A model generated the notes under the pieces. The model did not search any database. It was not told the DNA's origin and worked only from the letters and a program-made list of their open reading frames with translations. A stretch of 64,000 nucleotides of DNA from DAOVRD01 sp964521715 (GTDB lineage: Bacteria; Planctomycetota; Brocadiia; SM23-32), in the NCBI GenBank assembly GCA_964521715.1, contig CAZFSS010000003.1:62001-126000 (forward strand). Reading direction: 5' to 3'. Below, in pieces: positions 24,611 to 33,295 of the stretch (within the stretch, counting starts at the first letter, position 1; the number at the start of each line of letters is the position of its first letter). Both the position numbers and the translations under genes were made by a program.

Positions 24611-26608
24611 CTACCGGACGAAGACCTGCCCCGCGTCCACGACGAGCGTCTGGCCCGTGATCTTGGACGCTTTCGAGCTGGCCAGGAAGGCGACCGCTTC
24701 GCCGACGTCGTCCGGCGTGATCTCCTGCTTCAGCGCCGTGAGGCCGATGTAGTAGGGGATCACCTCTTCGGGTTTCAGGCCCCTCTTCTGCGCCAGGGCG
24801 CTGATGTACTCATCGTTCCAGATCTTCGAGCCCTGGAACACGTTGCCGGGGCAGACGGCATTCACGCGGATGCCGTGCTCGGCCAGGTCCAGGGCCCATC
24901 CGCGGGCCATGTGGATCTCGGCGGCCTTCGTGGCATTGTAGGCGCTGTGGTGCTTGGATGCTTCCAGGCCCGTCTTGGACGAGATGTTGATGATGCTGCC
25001 GCCGGTGCCCTGTCGGACCATGCAACGCGCGGCCTCCCGCGCCACCAGGAAGTAGCCCGTCAGGTTGACGTCCAGCGTCTTCTGCCACGCCGCCAGCGGG
25101 AACTCCGTGAGCGGGTGGAGGGGCGCGATGCCGGCGCAGTTGATCAATACGTCCACGCCCCCGAGCCGACGGACGGATCGGTCGAGCATCTCGCGCACGC
25201 TATCCTCGGAGGTCACGTCCACGCGGGCGGGGTAGCCCCGGCCCGGGCCCTTCTGTTCGCGCACCTGCTCGGCCGTCTCGCCGCTGCTCTCGATGTCGAT
25301 GTCGGCCAGGATGACGTGGACGCCTTTGCGGGCGAGGCAGAGCGAGATCCCGCGGCCCAGGCCGCTGCCGGCGCCGGTCACCAGGGCCACCTTGCCGGCG
25401 AGGTCTTCCTCGACCTCCCGCCCGGTCGCCAGCCCGCGGCGGAACCGTTCGACTTCCCAGCTCCGCAGGAATTCCAGCGACTCGTCGTCCAACCCGCGCG
25501 CGCCGCCGAAAAGGGAAGCTATCGAAAGCGTCTCCAGTATGGCCTTCATGGTGGAGCACGTCGCATCGAGCAGGCTCGGCGAGGGCGCGGCGCAGAACAG
25601 GCCGAGCCCGCCGACGACCACGCAGAGAGGCGTGTCCACTCCCGCTTCGACGTCCGCCAGCGCCTCTGAGACCGTTTGCTGAACGTCGCCTCCTGCGGCC
25701 GGCAGCTCGACCCACACCGGCCTGTCGCGGCAGTAGACGACCTCGTCCGGCACGAGCGGGTTGACGCCGCACAGGTCGGCGGCCTGTAGCAGGCGCAGGA
25801 ATCCGGCCACGACATCGTCGCGCTCGAAGCGGACCAGGACCGGCCGGCCGAAGACGCCGGCGTAGAAACGCCTCATGCAGGCGGCCACCTCGGCGATCGC
25901 CTCCCGCTCGCGCGCCGGCGGCGGGGCTGCGAAGTCCGGCAACCCGGCCTGCCGCCCGGCCTCGGACGCCGCGTCCTCGATCCTCCGAAAGACGTCCTTC
26001 GTCACGGCGATCGCCCGATCCGGCTCATCCGTGGAGACGAACAGCCCGTGGTTCTCCAGGAAGATGACCTCGGGCAGTCGCCCGTGCTCTCGCCGATAGG
26101 CGGCGAGCTCGTCCGCCATCCGGCGCGCCAGGGCGTATCCTGCGCCCGCATAGTCGATGTAGAGAAAGGGCGGATCCAGGTCGGCGAACAGATCGCCGAC
26201 AGCCGTGCGACCTTCCCGCGCGCAGAGCAGGCCGTTGACGACCGAGGGATGCGTGTGCACCACGCAGCGGCCGAGCATGGCGTGCAGGCTGGCCTCCACG
26301 GACGGACGGCCCTCCAGCTCGTCGGCGCAGCAGTCCATCAGGCGGCTCAGCACCTCTGCCTCCCGGTCGGCGGCGGGCAGGTCGCGGAGCCGCTCGTCCT
26401 CGACGATGGCGATGCATTTCCGCACGTCCACCAGTCGGTAGCCGCGATCCTCGCGCATCTGACCGAGGGCGGTGCCGCTCGCTTTCACGTACATCAGGCG
26501 GCCGCCATCGGTCTTGACGCTCGTATTGCCTCCCCCGCCCTGCACGAGGCGCTCGTCCGCCCCCGCAGCGGTCGAGATCTTGAGCATGTCCTGAAGGTCT
26601 TTGTTCAC
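24611..26608 (-). CDS. Fusion of class II aldolase and short-chain dehydrogenase (RhaD/RhaE-like)
   Basis: The N-terminal ~370 residues resemble class II (zinc) aldolases: LVQGGGGNTSVK (phosphate loop), metal histidines in VVHTHPSVVNGLL, and VIFLENHGLFVS. The C-terminal ~260 residues are an SDR with VTGAGSGLGRGISL (near residue 408), NCAGIAPL, INISSKTG and the catalytic YNATKAA near residue 554. This layout is that of bifunctional rhamnulose-1-phosphate aldolase/lactaldehyde dehydrogenase and related enzymes. The exact sugar is uncertain. GTG 26608 is preferred because GGGAGG lies 9 nt upstream; the frame could extend to 26668. It probably shares a transcript with the GH2 gene, suggesting sugar catabolism. 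Confidence 0.82.
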   Translation of the reverse strand: MNKDLQDMLKISTAAGADERLVQGGGGNTSVKTDGGRLMYVKASGTALGQMREDRGYRLVDVRKCIAIVEDERLRDLPAADREAEVLSRLMDCCADELEGRPSVEASLHAMLGRCVVHTHPSVVNGLLCAREGRTAVGDLFADLDPPFLYIDYAGAGYALARRMADELAAYRREHGRLPEVIFLENHGLFVSTDEPDRAIAVTKDVFRRIEDAASEAGRQAGLPDFAAPPPAREREAIAEVAACMRRFYAGVFGRPVLVRFERDDVVAGFLRLLQAADLCGVNPLVPDEVVYCRDRPVWVELPAAGGDVQQTVSEALADVEAGVDTPLCVVVGGLGLFCAAPSPSLLDATCSTMKAILETLSIASLFGGARGLDDESLEFLRSWEVERFRRGLATGREVEEDLAGKVALVTGAGSGLGRGISLCLARKGVHVILADIDIESSGETAEQVREQKGPGRGYPARVDVTSEDSVREMLDRSVRRLGGVDVLINCAGIAPLHPLTEFPLAAWQKTLDVNLTGYFLVAREAARCMVRQGTGGSIINISSKTGLEASKHHSAYNATKAAEIHMARGWALDLAEHGIRVNAVCPGNVFQGSKIWNDEYISALAQKRGLKPEEVIPYYIGLTALKQEITPDDVGEAVAFLASSKASKITGQTLVVDAGQVFVR

Positions 26609-26750
26609 GGCGAAGCGCCTCCCTGGCCAGCGGTGGGTCAGGTTATCGCAAAGCGCATGGGGGGGCAAACGAAAAGGCGCGGCCCAACCTGCCGGCGTGC
26701 AGCCGGGCGGGCCCGCCCTCCACGCGTGGGGCCTGTCTTCCCGATTTCCG

Positions 26751-26779
26751 TTGACATGGAGCCGGCGTCTCAGTAACCT
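26751..26779 (+). promoter_or_regulatory. promoter of tRNA-Asp
   Basis: TTGACA (26751-26756), 17-nt spacer, TAACCT (26774-26779). The tRNA starts 23 nt downstream. Confidence 0.6.
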
Positions 26780-26801
26780 TAATGATGATGCAGAGAACGC
26801 C

Positions 26802-26878
26802 GGGGGCGTAGCTCAACTGGCTAGAGCATCGGACTGTCGATCCGAAGGTTGGGAGTTCAAGTCTCCTCGCCCTCGCCA
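26802..26878 (+). tRNA. tRNA-Asp (GTC anticodon)
   Basis: The acceptor stem GGGGGCG pairs with CGCCCTC (one G-T), the anticodon stem is TCGGA/TCCGA with loop CTGTCGA, giving anticodon GTC. The T arm has GTTCAAGT. Discriminator G and CCA (26876-26878) are encoded. Confidence 0.95.
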
Positions 26879-26884
26879 CACGAG

Positions 26885-26913
26885 AGGACGCCTCGCCTCG
26901 AGGCGTCCTTTTT
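26885..26913 (+). terminator. rho-independent terminator after tRNA-Asp
   Basis: AGGACGCCTCG (26885-26895) pairs perfectly with CGAGGCGTCCT (26899-26909) over a 3-nt loop, followed by TTTT. Confidence 0.9.
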
Positions 26914-26986
26914 CTTCGGGTTTTCCTTCGGGCGGCGATGGCTGCCGTCTGGCCCGGTCGGGGCGCCCCTCTCCGACGCGCCGGCG

Positions 26987-27014
26987 TTGACGCTTCCTCC
27001 GGCCCCGGTATAAT
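26987..27014 (+). promoter_or_regulatory. promoter of the lipoprotein-phosphoesterase operon
   Basis: TTGACG (26987-26992), 16-nt spacer, perfect TATAAT (27009-27014). The leader to ATG 27164 is about 143 nt. It opens with a two-codon ATG-CGA-TAA frame at 27022, and no riboswitch fold was recognised. Confidence 0.68.
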
Positions 27015-27163
27015 GCCGACCATGCGATAAGGGGAAGTGCGTCGCAGATGGGCCGCATGCGGCGGCGATGGCTGTGCTTGTCGGTCGCGCCGAGCAGCCG
27101 GGGCGGAACCGCCACGGATCGGGGCCCTTCGGACGAGCCATGGAGCGGCGAAAGGGGCGTGTG

Positions 27164-27652
27164 ATGAGGAACTTAATTGGGTTTGCCATTCTTGCTTTCT
27201 TGACGGCGATCTCATTCGGCTGCCGGGCCACGTTCGCTCCGAGCGAGCAGCTCTCCGCGGAGGCGGCCGAGCTGCTGGCCGGCGGGCACGCGCTGACCGG
27301 CGCGAGGGTGACGGAGAGGGGGACCGTGCTTTTCTGCGCCGAGGGCAGCTCGATCGTCGCCAAGGCGGATAGTCCCGTCGACCTGCTCGAGGCGCGGTGC
27401 GCCGCGGCGACGATGGCCAAGGCCAACCTCCTGGCGCTGATCAAGGGGGAGGAAGTCGAGGGCCACATGACGGCCGGCGATCTGATGTTCGAGAACCAGG
27501 AGGCCGTCGTGCGCGTGGAGGGATTCCTGGCCCGTGCCATCATTACGTTCCCCGAGACGTCCGCCACGGAGGGACGGGGGCTCGTGACGGCGTGCGCCGC
27601 CGTGGAGTTGAGCCGCCGGCAGTTGAGGGCGCTGGGAGTCCAGGTGAAGTGA
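27164..27652 (+). CDS. Small LPP20-like lipoprotein
   Basis: ATG 27164 has AAAGGGG about 8 nt upstream and opens a lipoprotein signal peptide with the cysteine in ISFGC (about residue 20). The mature part has the alternating Ala-rich helix and beta pattern of the LPP20/FlgT-N fold: ARCAAATMAKANLLALIKGEEVEG, then VVRVEGFLARAIITF and VTACAAVELS. In other bacteria this fold occurs in outer-membrane lipoproteins and flagellar accessory proteins. It is the first gene of a three-gene run with another lipoprotein of the same apparent fold and a metallophosphoesterase. Function unknown. Confidence 0.7.
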   Translation: MRNLIGFAILAFLTAISFGCRATFAPSEQLSAEAAELLAGGHALTGARVTERGTVLFCAEGSSIVAKADSPVDLLEARCAAATMAKANLLALIKGEEVEGHMTAGDLMFENQEAVVRVEGFLARAIITFPETSATEGRGLVTACAAVELSRRQLRALGVQVK

Positions 27653-27690
27653 TGCTCGCCCCTGGTGCCTCGCCTTTCCGTTGAGCCCCG

Positions 27691-28164
27691 GTGTTCATGA
27701 TGGGACCCGCAGCATTATCTCTTTGGCGCGCCCTCCCTGCGATCGTGCTGATGGCTGTACTGTGCGGCTGCGCCGGTGCCGGGCCGGAGGGGGCCGGCGC
27801 CGTCACCGTCGAGGCGGTCGGGTTCTCTGCTCTCGACGAAGGCAAGCCGCTGAGCCAGGCGCACCGCGAGGCGCTGCTCGACGCCCGGCGCAACGCGCTG
27901 CTCCAGGCGCACGTGACCCTCGTCGCCGAGACGCGCGTGCGGAACATGCGGCTGGAGGAGATGACGGTGCAGTCGCGCGCCTCGGGCCGCCTTATCCGAA
28001 TGGAAGTGCTGGAGGCGGGAGCCGTGGACGGGGCCGCGCCGCCGCTCTATCGCGTGCGCGTCCGCGCCGTCATCCGCCCGCTCGAGCCCGCGACGGCCGG
28101 GCAGGCCGAGCCCGATGCGAACGGCCGGCCGGATGACCGGGAGACGGGTCCCGCCGTGGAGTGA
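27691..28164 (+). CDS. Small lipoprotein, LPP20/FlgT-like fold
   Basis: The 157-residue product has a hydrophobic leader ending in VLCGCAG (lipobox LCGC). The mature part shows AHREALLDARRNALLQAHVTL followed by ETRVRNMRL and YRVRVRAVIRPL, the same helix-then-beta order as the preceding lipoprotein. The C-terminal ~20 residues are rich in Asp, Gly and Pro. The start is GTG 27691 or ATG 27697/27700; no good ribosome binding site separates them. Its TGA stop is overlapped by the start of the phosphoesterase gene. Function unknown. Confidence 0.68.
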   Translation: MFMMGPAALSLWRALPAIVLMAVLCGCAGAGPEGAGAVTVEAVGFSALDEGKPLSQAHREALLDARRNALLQAHVTLVAETRVRNMRLEEMTVQSRASGRLIRMEVLEAGAVDGAAPPLYRVRVRAVIRPLEPATAGQAEPDANGRPDDRETGPAVE

Positions 28165-29330
28165 TGGTCGCCCCGAACAGGAGCCTGTGCGCAATGGGGT
28201 TCTTCCTCACGGTGTTGCTGATCTGGGGCGCAATGCACGTCTACGTGTGGGTGCGGGTCTGCGCCTACGTGGCTCTGAATCCGCACCGGGCGCTCCTGCT
28301 CGGCATCGCGATGGCGGCCCTCATGGTCTGCCCATTCGCGGGCATGATGGTGAACCGGGCGGGCCATGCGGCGTTGGGCAAGCTGGTCACTACCGTCGGC
28401 ATGGTCTGGGGCGGGGCGTTCGTCCTGTTCGTCTGCGTCAGCCTTGTGCACGATCTGTACAACGGCCTGCTGAGCTTGGCGGGGCTGGCGATCCCCTCCG
28501 TGCGCTCGGCGCGCCTGCTGGGCCCCTACCCCATCCTTGGCGCCGTGGGCCTCGTGGTTCTGCTGAGCGCCTACAGCGTTCTTGAGGCGAGCCGCATCCT
28601 GACGGAGCACGTTCGGATCGAAACAGCGAAGCTGGCGCCCGACGTCCCGCGCGTCCGCATCGTGCAGGTGACGGACCTCCACCTGGGGCTCAGCACGGGA
28701 AGGGGCAGGCTTCGAAGGGCGTTGGACCTGGTGCGCCGGGCCGAGCCGGACCTGCTCGTGAGCACCGGGGACCTGGTCGATGGGGAGATGACGGATCAGG
28801 AACAGCTTTCCGACCTCTTGGGCCGTCAGGAGGCGCCGTTGGGCAAGTACGCCGTGACCGGCAACCACGAGTACTACGCCGGCCTGGCGCAGGCGCTGGC
28901 GTTCACGCGACGGGCGGGCTTCACCGTGCTCCAAAACGAGTCGGTCCGCATATGCCCCGGGCTGACCGTCGTTGGCTTTGACGACGAGACGGCCCGCCGC
29001 CGGGGGGGCGAGGGCGCGTGGGACGAGGGCGACGTCCTGCGTCGGGCATCGCAGGGCGACTTCATCCTGGTGCTCAAGCACCGCCCGCTGGTTCGCGCCT
29101 CCTCCGTGCCGCTAATGGACCTGCAACTGAGCGGGCACACGCACCGCGGCCAGCTGTTCAGCCTCATTGTCGAGGCCCACTACGAGCACGGCCACGGCCT
29201 CGTCGAGCTGGAGAAAGGCAGGTACCTTTATACCAGCCGGGGGACGGGCACGTGGGGGCCGCCGATGCGGCTCCTCAGCCCGCCCGAGGTGACGGTGATC
29301 GACATCGTGCGCAAGGCAGGGCCGCAGTGA
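28161..29330 (+). CDS. Membrane-anchored metallophosphoesterase (YkuE/YaeI-like)
   Basis: The first ~145 residues hold about four hydrophobic segments, after which a calcineurin-type phosphoesterase domain faces the cell surface or periplasm. Metal-binding motifs are in order: VTDLHLG, STGDLVDGE, TGNHEYY and LSGHTHRGQ. The family includes YaeI and YkuE phosphodiesterases and some LpxH-like enzymes. The substrate is unknown. GTG 28161 and ATG 28164 are adjacent and overlap the previous stop, so the gene is translationally coupled. It converges on the PEGA gene across an inverted-repeat element. Confidence 0.86.
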   Translation: MMVAPNRSLCAMGFFLTVLLIWGAMHVYVWVRVCAYVALNPHRALLLGIAMAALMVCPFAGMMVNRAGHAALGKLVTTVGMVWGGAFVLFVCVSLVHDLYNGLLSLAGLAIPSVRSARLLGPYPILGAVGLVVLLSAYSVLEASRILTEHVRIETAKLAPDVPRVRIVQVTDLHLGLSTGRGRLRRALDLVRRAEPDLLVSTGDLVDGEMTDQEQLSDLLGRQEAPLGKYAVTGNHEYYAGLAQALAFTRRAGFTVLQNESVRICPGLTVVGFDDETARRRGGEGAWDEGDVLRRASQGDFILVLKHRPLVRASSVPLMDLQLSGHTHRGQLFSLIVEAHYEHGHGLVELEKGRYLYTSRGTGTWGPPMRLLSPPEVTVIDIVRKAGPQ

Positions 29331-29342
29331 ACGCCCGCCCTT

Positions 29343-29510
29343 AGGCGCTGTTGCAGAACCCCATCCTGGCTTCGGCCGGCTGCGAGCGCCGATGATCTGT
29401 GTCGGCCTGCATCGGCGATGCTCTGCCCCTGCATCGCCTTCTTCGGCCTCCTTGCCCTCGGCGCTCTCGCTCGGCCTCGGGCCGACGGAGCGGGTTCTGC
29501 AACAGCGCCT
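29343..29510. mobile_element. MITE-like element with 19-bp terminal inverted repeats
   Basis: AGGCGCTGTTGCAGAACCC at 29343-29361 is the perfect inverted complement of 29492-29510. The 130-bp interior carries no convincing gene. No target-site duplication is evident at the ends. The element exactly fills the gap between two convergent genes (stops at 29330 and 29518), so its hairpin could also end transcription from both sides. The ends recall insertion-sequence termini of the GGCTGTTGCA-type, but no transposase is present. Confidence 0.7.
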
Positions 29511-29517
29511 TGGACGA

Positions 29518-31509
29518 TCAGCGCCCCGCGTCGGCCGACGACGCGACGGACTCCCAGAGCCACAGCACCCCGTTCAGCAGCATCCTGTCCGCGTCGTTCG
29601 CGTAGACGGGCGAGCCCTCCCACACCGACTTGTCCAGCACGGGCATGTTGGAGAACACCAGGACTCGGCCCTTGCCGAAGACACGTGCCGCAGCCACAGG
29701 CGGACCGACCGTCTTCGACCACTCGCTCCCAAGGTAGGGGCTCGCGCCGAGCAGCGCCCAGGCGGGGTCTTGCATGGCCAGCGAGGGGGAAGGCATGGGC
29801 AGGACTGCGCGTCTCACTCCGTTCGTGACGGGATTGAGCGTCAGGGGCGCGCAAATGGCGTACTCCTTGGGGTAAGCCTCGGGCGCTTCCTTCGAGACGA
29901 CCAGTTCGTCGGGATTGACCACGATGCCGAACCAGCGCAGCAGGGGCTGAAACGGGTGGGGAACGACGGCCTGGCCCGGGCCCGCGCCCTGACGCTGCAC
30001 GCTCCGATGGGCGCCGATGAAGAGAAGCCCGCCGCCTCGTTGCATGCAGTCCACGATGGCCTGCAACTCCTGGCCGTCGTACGCGGGGACCGGCCTGCTC
30101 TCTCCGCCGTCCCGCACGAGGAGCACCGTCGGTTGCTGGAGGTCCTCCGGCCTGAGCGGCTCTGAGAAGGGCTGAAGGCCGATGCTGTTCTGTGCCAGCA
30201 TTCCGGTCAACTGCTCCGGCAGCTCGACGCCGCGGTAGGTGTCGAGCAGGACGCGCACCGGTCGAGCAGACTCCGTGACGCGCTGGGGCGCCGGGGGACC
30301 GGCCAGGCGGGCGCGCAGGAGCTCCGTCCGTTCCTTCTCGACGGCCGCCGACCACAGGTGCTCTGAGTCGACGTAGCTCCTGGCGGCGGTGATGTCGTAT
30401 CCCGTCTCCAGGGCCGCGCGCAGTTCGGCGTATGCCCTGTCGAACTCGCCCTCGGCTGCATACAGCATGGAGAAACCGGTGCGGTTCACCGCCTCGCGTG
30501 GGTCGTAGCGGTAGGAAGCCAGCCTGACGATCTGCTCCGCGCCGATGCTGCTGAGGGGGATCAGCCTCTCCGTTCCGGCCATCTGCATGACGGCCTGCGA
30601 CTCGGCCACCTCGACGAGTGTGCCTTCAAGCCGGATCCCTTTGCGCAGCGAAAGGACGTAGTGTTGGCCTTCGGACTCGCGGAGCTTCTCGTAGGCAGCG
30701 CCGACGATGTCCCGGATGCGGCCTGTCGTGCGCCGCTCTTGCCCGATGCGGCTGGCGAACGCGCGCGTCCTCTCATCGCTCGCCATCTCGTCCAGCTTGC
30801 TCAGGGCCTCCTCATAGCGCCGCTCGGCGAGCAGCTTGCGCACGGGTTCGAAGGCGCTCTCCTCCGCCATGTCGGCGGTGCTCGGTATGTCCTCGGGCTC
30901 CAGCACGCCCAGCTTCTCGGGCTCTATGCCGTCGACGCTCGCTGCTTCGGAGGAGAGGACGGGCACGAGCTTCCCCTTCAGCACGAACTGCTGGTTGGGC
31001 GCGACCGTCACGGTCGAGTGCAGCGGACGGAACCCGGCGGCGCTGACGGTGACCCGATGCGTGCCGGCCGGCACGTTCATCAGCACGGCGGGGGTCCGGC
31101 CGCGCGGCACCCGGTCCAGCTCGATGTCGGCGCCGGGCGGCTCGGCCAGCACGGCTATGCTGCCGACGTCGGCGAGCCTGGGCAGGGCCAGTTCGACCTG
31201 AGTGGTTTCGCCCCCGCGGACTTCGGCAATTGTGGCGGCCGCTTCGAACCCCTGCTTCAGCGCCTGGACTTCCGCGTCGCCCGCAGGCACGTCCGCAATG
31301 CCGCAAGGGCTGACCCCCTTGAGTTCGCCGTTCACGTAGATGGCCGCCTCGGGCGGATCGGTGACCACGTATAGGCCGCCAAGCACGCTGGCCGCGCGGA
31401 CCGCCGCTGCCGCCCCCGCAAGGATCAGCGCAAGCAGCACCGCCGCCGCCCGCATCGGCCGCAGGCGGCGCCGCCTCGCGTCGCAGGTCTTCACGGATCT
31501 AATGCCCAT
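29518..31509 (-). CDS. Secreted/membrane PEGA-domain protein
   Basis: The 663-residue protein has a basic N terminus (DARRRRLRP) and a hydrophobic segment near residues 19-40. Two PEGA domains follow: residues about 44-110 (VVTDPPEAAIYVNGELKG) and 115-180 (VLAEPPGADIELDRVPRG). A charged helical middle follows. The C-terminal ~230 residues (VRVLLDTYRGVELPEQL, VDCMQRGGGLLFIGAH, GKGRVLVFSNMPVLD) look like a class I glutamine-amidotransferase-type flavodoxin fold without an obvious catalytic cysteine. PEGA domains are thought to bind surface polymers. The start overlaps the pdxA 3' end by 11 nt. Its function is unknown. Confidence 0.75.
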   Translation of the reverse strand: MGIRSVKTCDARRRRLRPMRAAAVLLALILAGAAAAVRAASVLGGLYVVTDPPEAAIYVNGELKGVSPCGIADVPAGDAEVQALKQGFEAAATIAEVRGGETTQVELALPRLADVGSIAVLAEPPGADIELDRVPRGRTPAVLMNVPAGTHRVTVSAAGFRPLHSTVTVAPNQQFVLKGKLVPVLSSEAASVDGIEPEKLGVLEPEDIPSTADMAEESAFEPVRKLLAERRYEEALSKLDEMASDERTRAFASRIGQERRTTGRIRDIVGAAYEKLRESEGQHYVLSLRKGIRLEGTLVEVAESQAVMQMAGTERLIPLSSIGAEQIVRLASYRYDPREAVNRTGFSMLYAAEGEFDRAYAELRAALETGYDITAARSYVDSEHLWSAAVEKERTELLRARLAGPPAPQRVTESARPVRVLLDTYRGVELPEQLTGMLAQNSIGLQPFSEPLRPEDLQQPTVLLVRDGGESRPVPAYDGQELQAIVDCMQRGGGLLFIGAHRSVQRQGAGPGQAVVPHPFQPLLRWFGIVVNPDELVVSKEAPEAYPKEYAICAPLTLNPVTNGVRRAVLPMPSPSLAMQDPAWALLGASPYLGSEWSKTVGPPVAAARVFGKGRVLVFSNMPVLDKSVWEGSPVYANDADRMLLNGVLWLWESVASSADAGR

Positions 31510-32521
31510 CCTCGCGTTCCTCTCTCTTGGCGCGGGCCATCCGGGCGGCCAGACGCATGGCCTCGACCAGCGAGCCCTCGTCTGCCTGGCCCCGGCCCGC
31601 GATGTCGTACGCCGTGCCGTGCCCGACGCTGGTCCGAATGATGGGAAGGCCCAGCGTGACGTTGACGACGCGCCGCAGCCCGGCGAGCTTGACCGGGATC
31701 ATGCCCTGATCGTGGTAGAGGGCCACCACGGCGTCGTAGCGGCCGTCCGCTGCCTGGGCGAAGACGGTGTCGGCGGGCAGCGGGCCGCAGGCGTCCGCGC
31801 CGGCCCGGCGGGCGCCTTCGACGGCCGGGGCCACGATGCGGCCTTCCTCATCCCCGAAGCGCCCCCCGTCACCGCAATGGGGATTGAGCCCGCAGACTGC
31901 GATCCGCGGGCGGGCGATGCCAAAGAAACGCCGCAGCCCCTCGGCGAGGGCCAGGACAGTTGCCGTGATGTCGGACGCCGTGAGGCCGTCCGGGACGTCC
32001 CGCAGCGCAACGTGCGTGGTCGCCAGAGCCACGCGCAGCTTGCCGGCTGCCAGCATCATGACTGCGCGGCCGGCGCCGGTCAGGTGCGCCAGCATCTCCG
32101 TATGGCCGGGGAAGGGGCTGCCCGCCGCGCCGATTGCCTCCTTGTTGATCGGACACGTAACCACGGCGTCCGCTTCTCCGGCGAGCGCCATCTCGACCGC
32201 CGCCTCGACGTAGTCCAGCGACGCGCGGCCGTTGACGGCCTCCGGCCGGCGCGGCTCGATGAAGCCGGCGGGGAAGTTGGCTAGGTCCACGACGGCTGCC
32301 CGTGCGGCGTGCGGCCTCCCCCGCTCGGCAATGGGCAGGTCGAACCGCTGGCCCAGCGCGTGCGCCTCCGCGCGCAGCACTTCGAGTGCACCGACGACGA
32401 GGATTGTGGCACCGGCAGGAAGGTCGGGCGAGCGCAGCGCTTTCAGGACGATCTCCGGACCGATCCCTCGCGGGTCGCCCATGGTGAGCGCAATCGTGAC
32501 GGGTCCGTCCGCAGGCGACAT
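31499..32521 (-). CDS. pdxA: 4-hydroxythreonine-4-phosphate dehydrogenase
   Basis: This NAD-dependent enzyme oxidises 4-phosphohydroxythreonine during pyridoxal phosphate synthesis. Conserved blocks are LTMGDPRGIGPEIVLKAL, FPGHTEMLAHLTG, VCGLNPHCGDGGRFGDEE (metal-binding His) and VALYHDQGMIPVKLAG. The length of 340 residues is usual. ATG 32521 shares its A with the ribE stop (TGATG), which indicates coupling with ribE. No other pyridoxine gene is nearby. Confidence 0.94.
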   Translation of the reverse strand: MSPADGPVTIALTMGDPRGIGPEIVLKALRSPDLPAGATILVVGALEVLRAEAHALGQRFDLPIAERGRPHAARAAVVDLANFPAGFIEPRRPEAVNGRASLDYVEAAVEMALAGEADAVVTCPINKEAIGAAGSPFPGHTEMLAHLTGAGRAVMMLAAGKLRVALATTHVALRDVPDGLTASDITATVLALAEGLRRFFGIARPRIAVCGLNPHCGDGGRFGDEEGRIVAPAVEGARRAGADACGPLPADTVFAQAADGRYDAVVALYHDQGMIPVKLAGLRRVVNVTLGLPIIRTSVGHGTAYDIAGRGQADEGSLVEAMRLAARMARAKREEREDGH

Positions 32522-33168
32522 CAGAATCCCTGCTCTTCCAGCTCCTCGACGGTCAGTTGGGTTCGGCGCAGTTCGATGCCCGATTGCCCGAGCAAGCGCA
32601 TGACCCAGCGGCCGACCATGTCGCACTCGATGTTGACGCGATCGCCGGACCTCTTGAACTGCATTGTGGTATTCGCCATCGTGTAGGGGATCAGGCTCAC
32701 CTCGAATGCCGCCGCGTGTAGGGCGGCGATGGTAAGGCTGATGCCGTCCACGGCCACGCTGCCTTTTAGGATCATCATCTCGGTCAGGCGCGGCTCGGCC
32801 TCGACTTCGAGCCGCACCTCGCCGGGCTGCTCGTCCAACCGGCGAATCGCGCCCACGCCGTCAACGTGTCCGCTGACGAAGTGCCCGCCCACCTGGTCGC
32901 CCACGCGGAGCGAAGGCTCCAGATTCACGCGATCGTTTTCGCCCAGCTCGCCCAGCGTTGTCAGGTGGAGCGTCTCGGCGCTGACGTCGAAGGCAAGGTC
33001 GGCTCCCTCAACGCGCGTCGCCGTCAGGCAGGCGCCGTCGACGCACACGCTGTCGCCGACGGCCGCTGAGCTCGCCAGAGCGCCTGCCTCAATGGTCAGA
33101 AGTGCTGACTGCGCGCGGTGTTGCACGCGTCGGACCGTCCCGACCTGGCGGATGATGCCGGTGAACAT
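32521..33168 (-). CDS. ribE: Riboflavin synthase, alpha subunit
   Basis: It dismutates two 6,7-dimethyl-8-ribityllumazine molecules into riboflavin. The 215 residues form two lumazine-binding repeats: MFTGIIRQVG with VCVDGACLTAT in the first, and GHFVSGHVDGVG with SVAVDGISLTI in the second. ATG 33168 has GGAGG 5 nt upstream; a longer in-frame extension to 33408 is Arg-rich and was rejected. No FMN riboswitch was recognised upstream. It heads a ribE-pdxA-PEGA gene run with overlapping stops and starts. Confidence 0.95.
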   Translation of the reverse strand: MFTGIIRQVGTVRRVQHRAQSALLTIEAGALASSAAVGDSVCVDGACLTATRVEGADLAFDVSAETLHLTTLGELGENDRVNLEPSLRVGDQVGGHFVSGHVDGVGAIRRLDEQPGEVRLEVEAEPRLTEMMILKGSVAVDGISLTIAALHAAAFEVSLIPYTMANTTMQFKRSGDRVNIECDMVGRWVMRLLGQSGIELRRTQLTVEELEEQGF

Positions 33169-33295
33169 GATGCCTCCGGGCCGGCGTTGCGGACGGTGAA
33201 TGCTGTAATCCGGGCGGCCATGATAGCATGGTGCGGCGGCGATTTCCATCCAGGGATGCCTTCGGAGGGAATCTGCATTTGCCCGGGGAATTGCC

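Noticed and set aside
27037..27372. Plus-strand frame starting after the two-codon frame
   Set aside because: It runs out of phase through the first lipoprotein gene and shows no conserved features.
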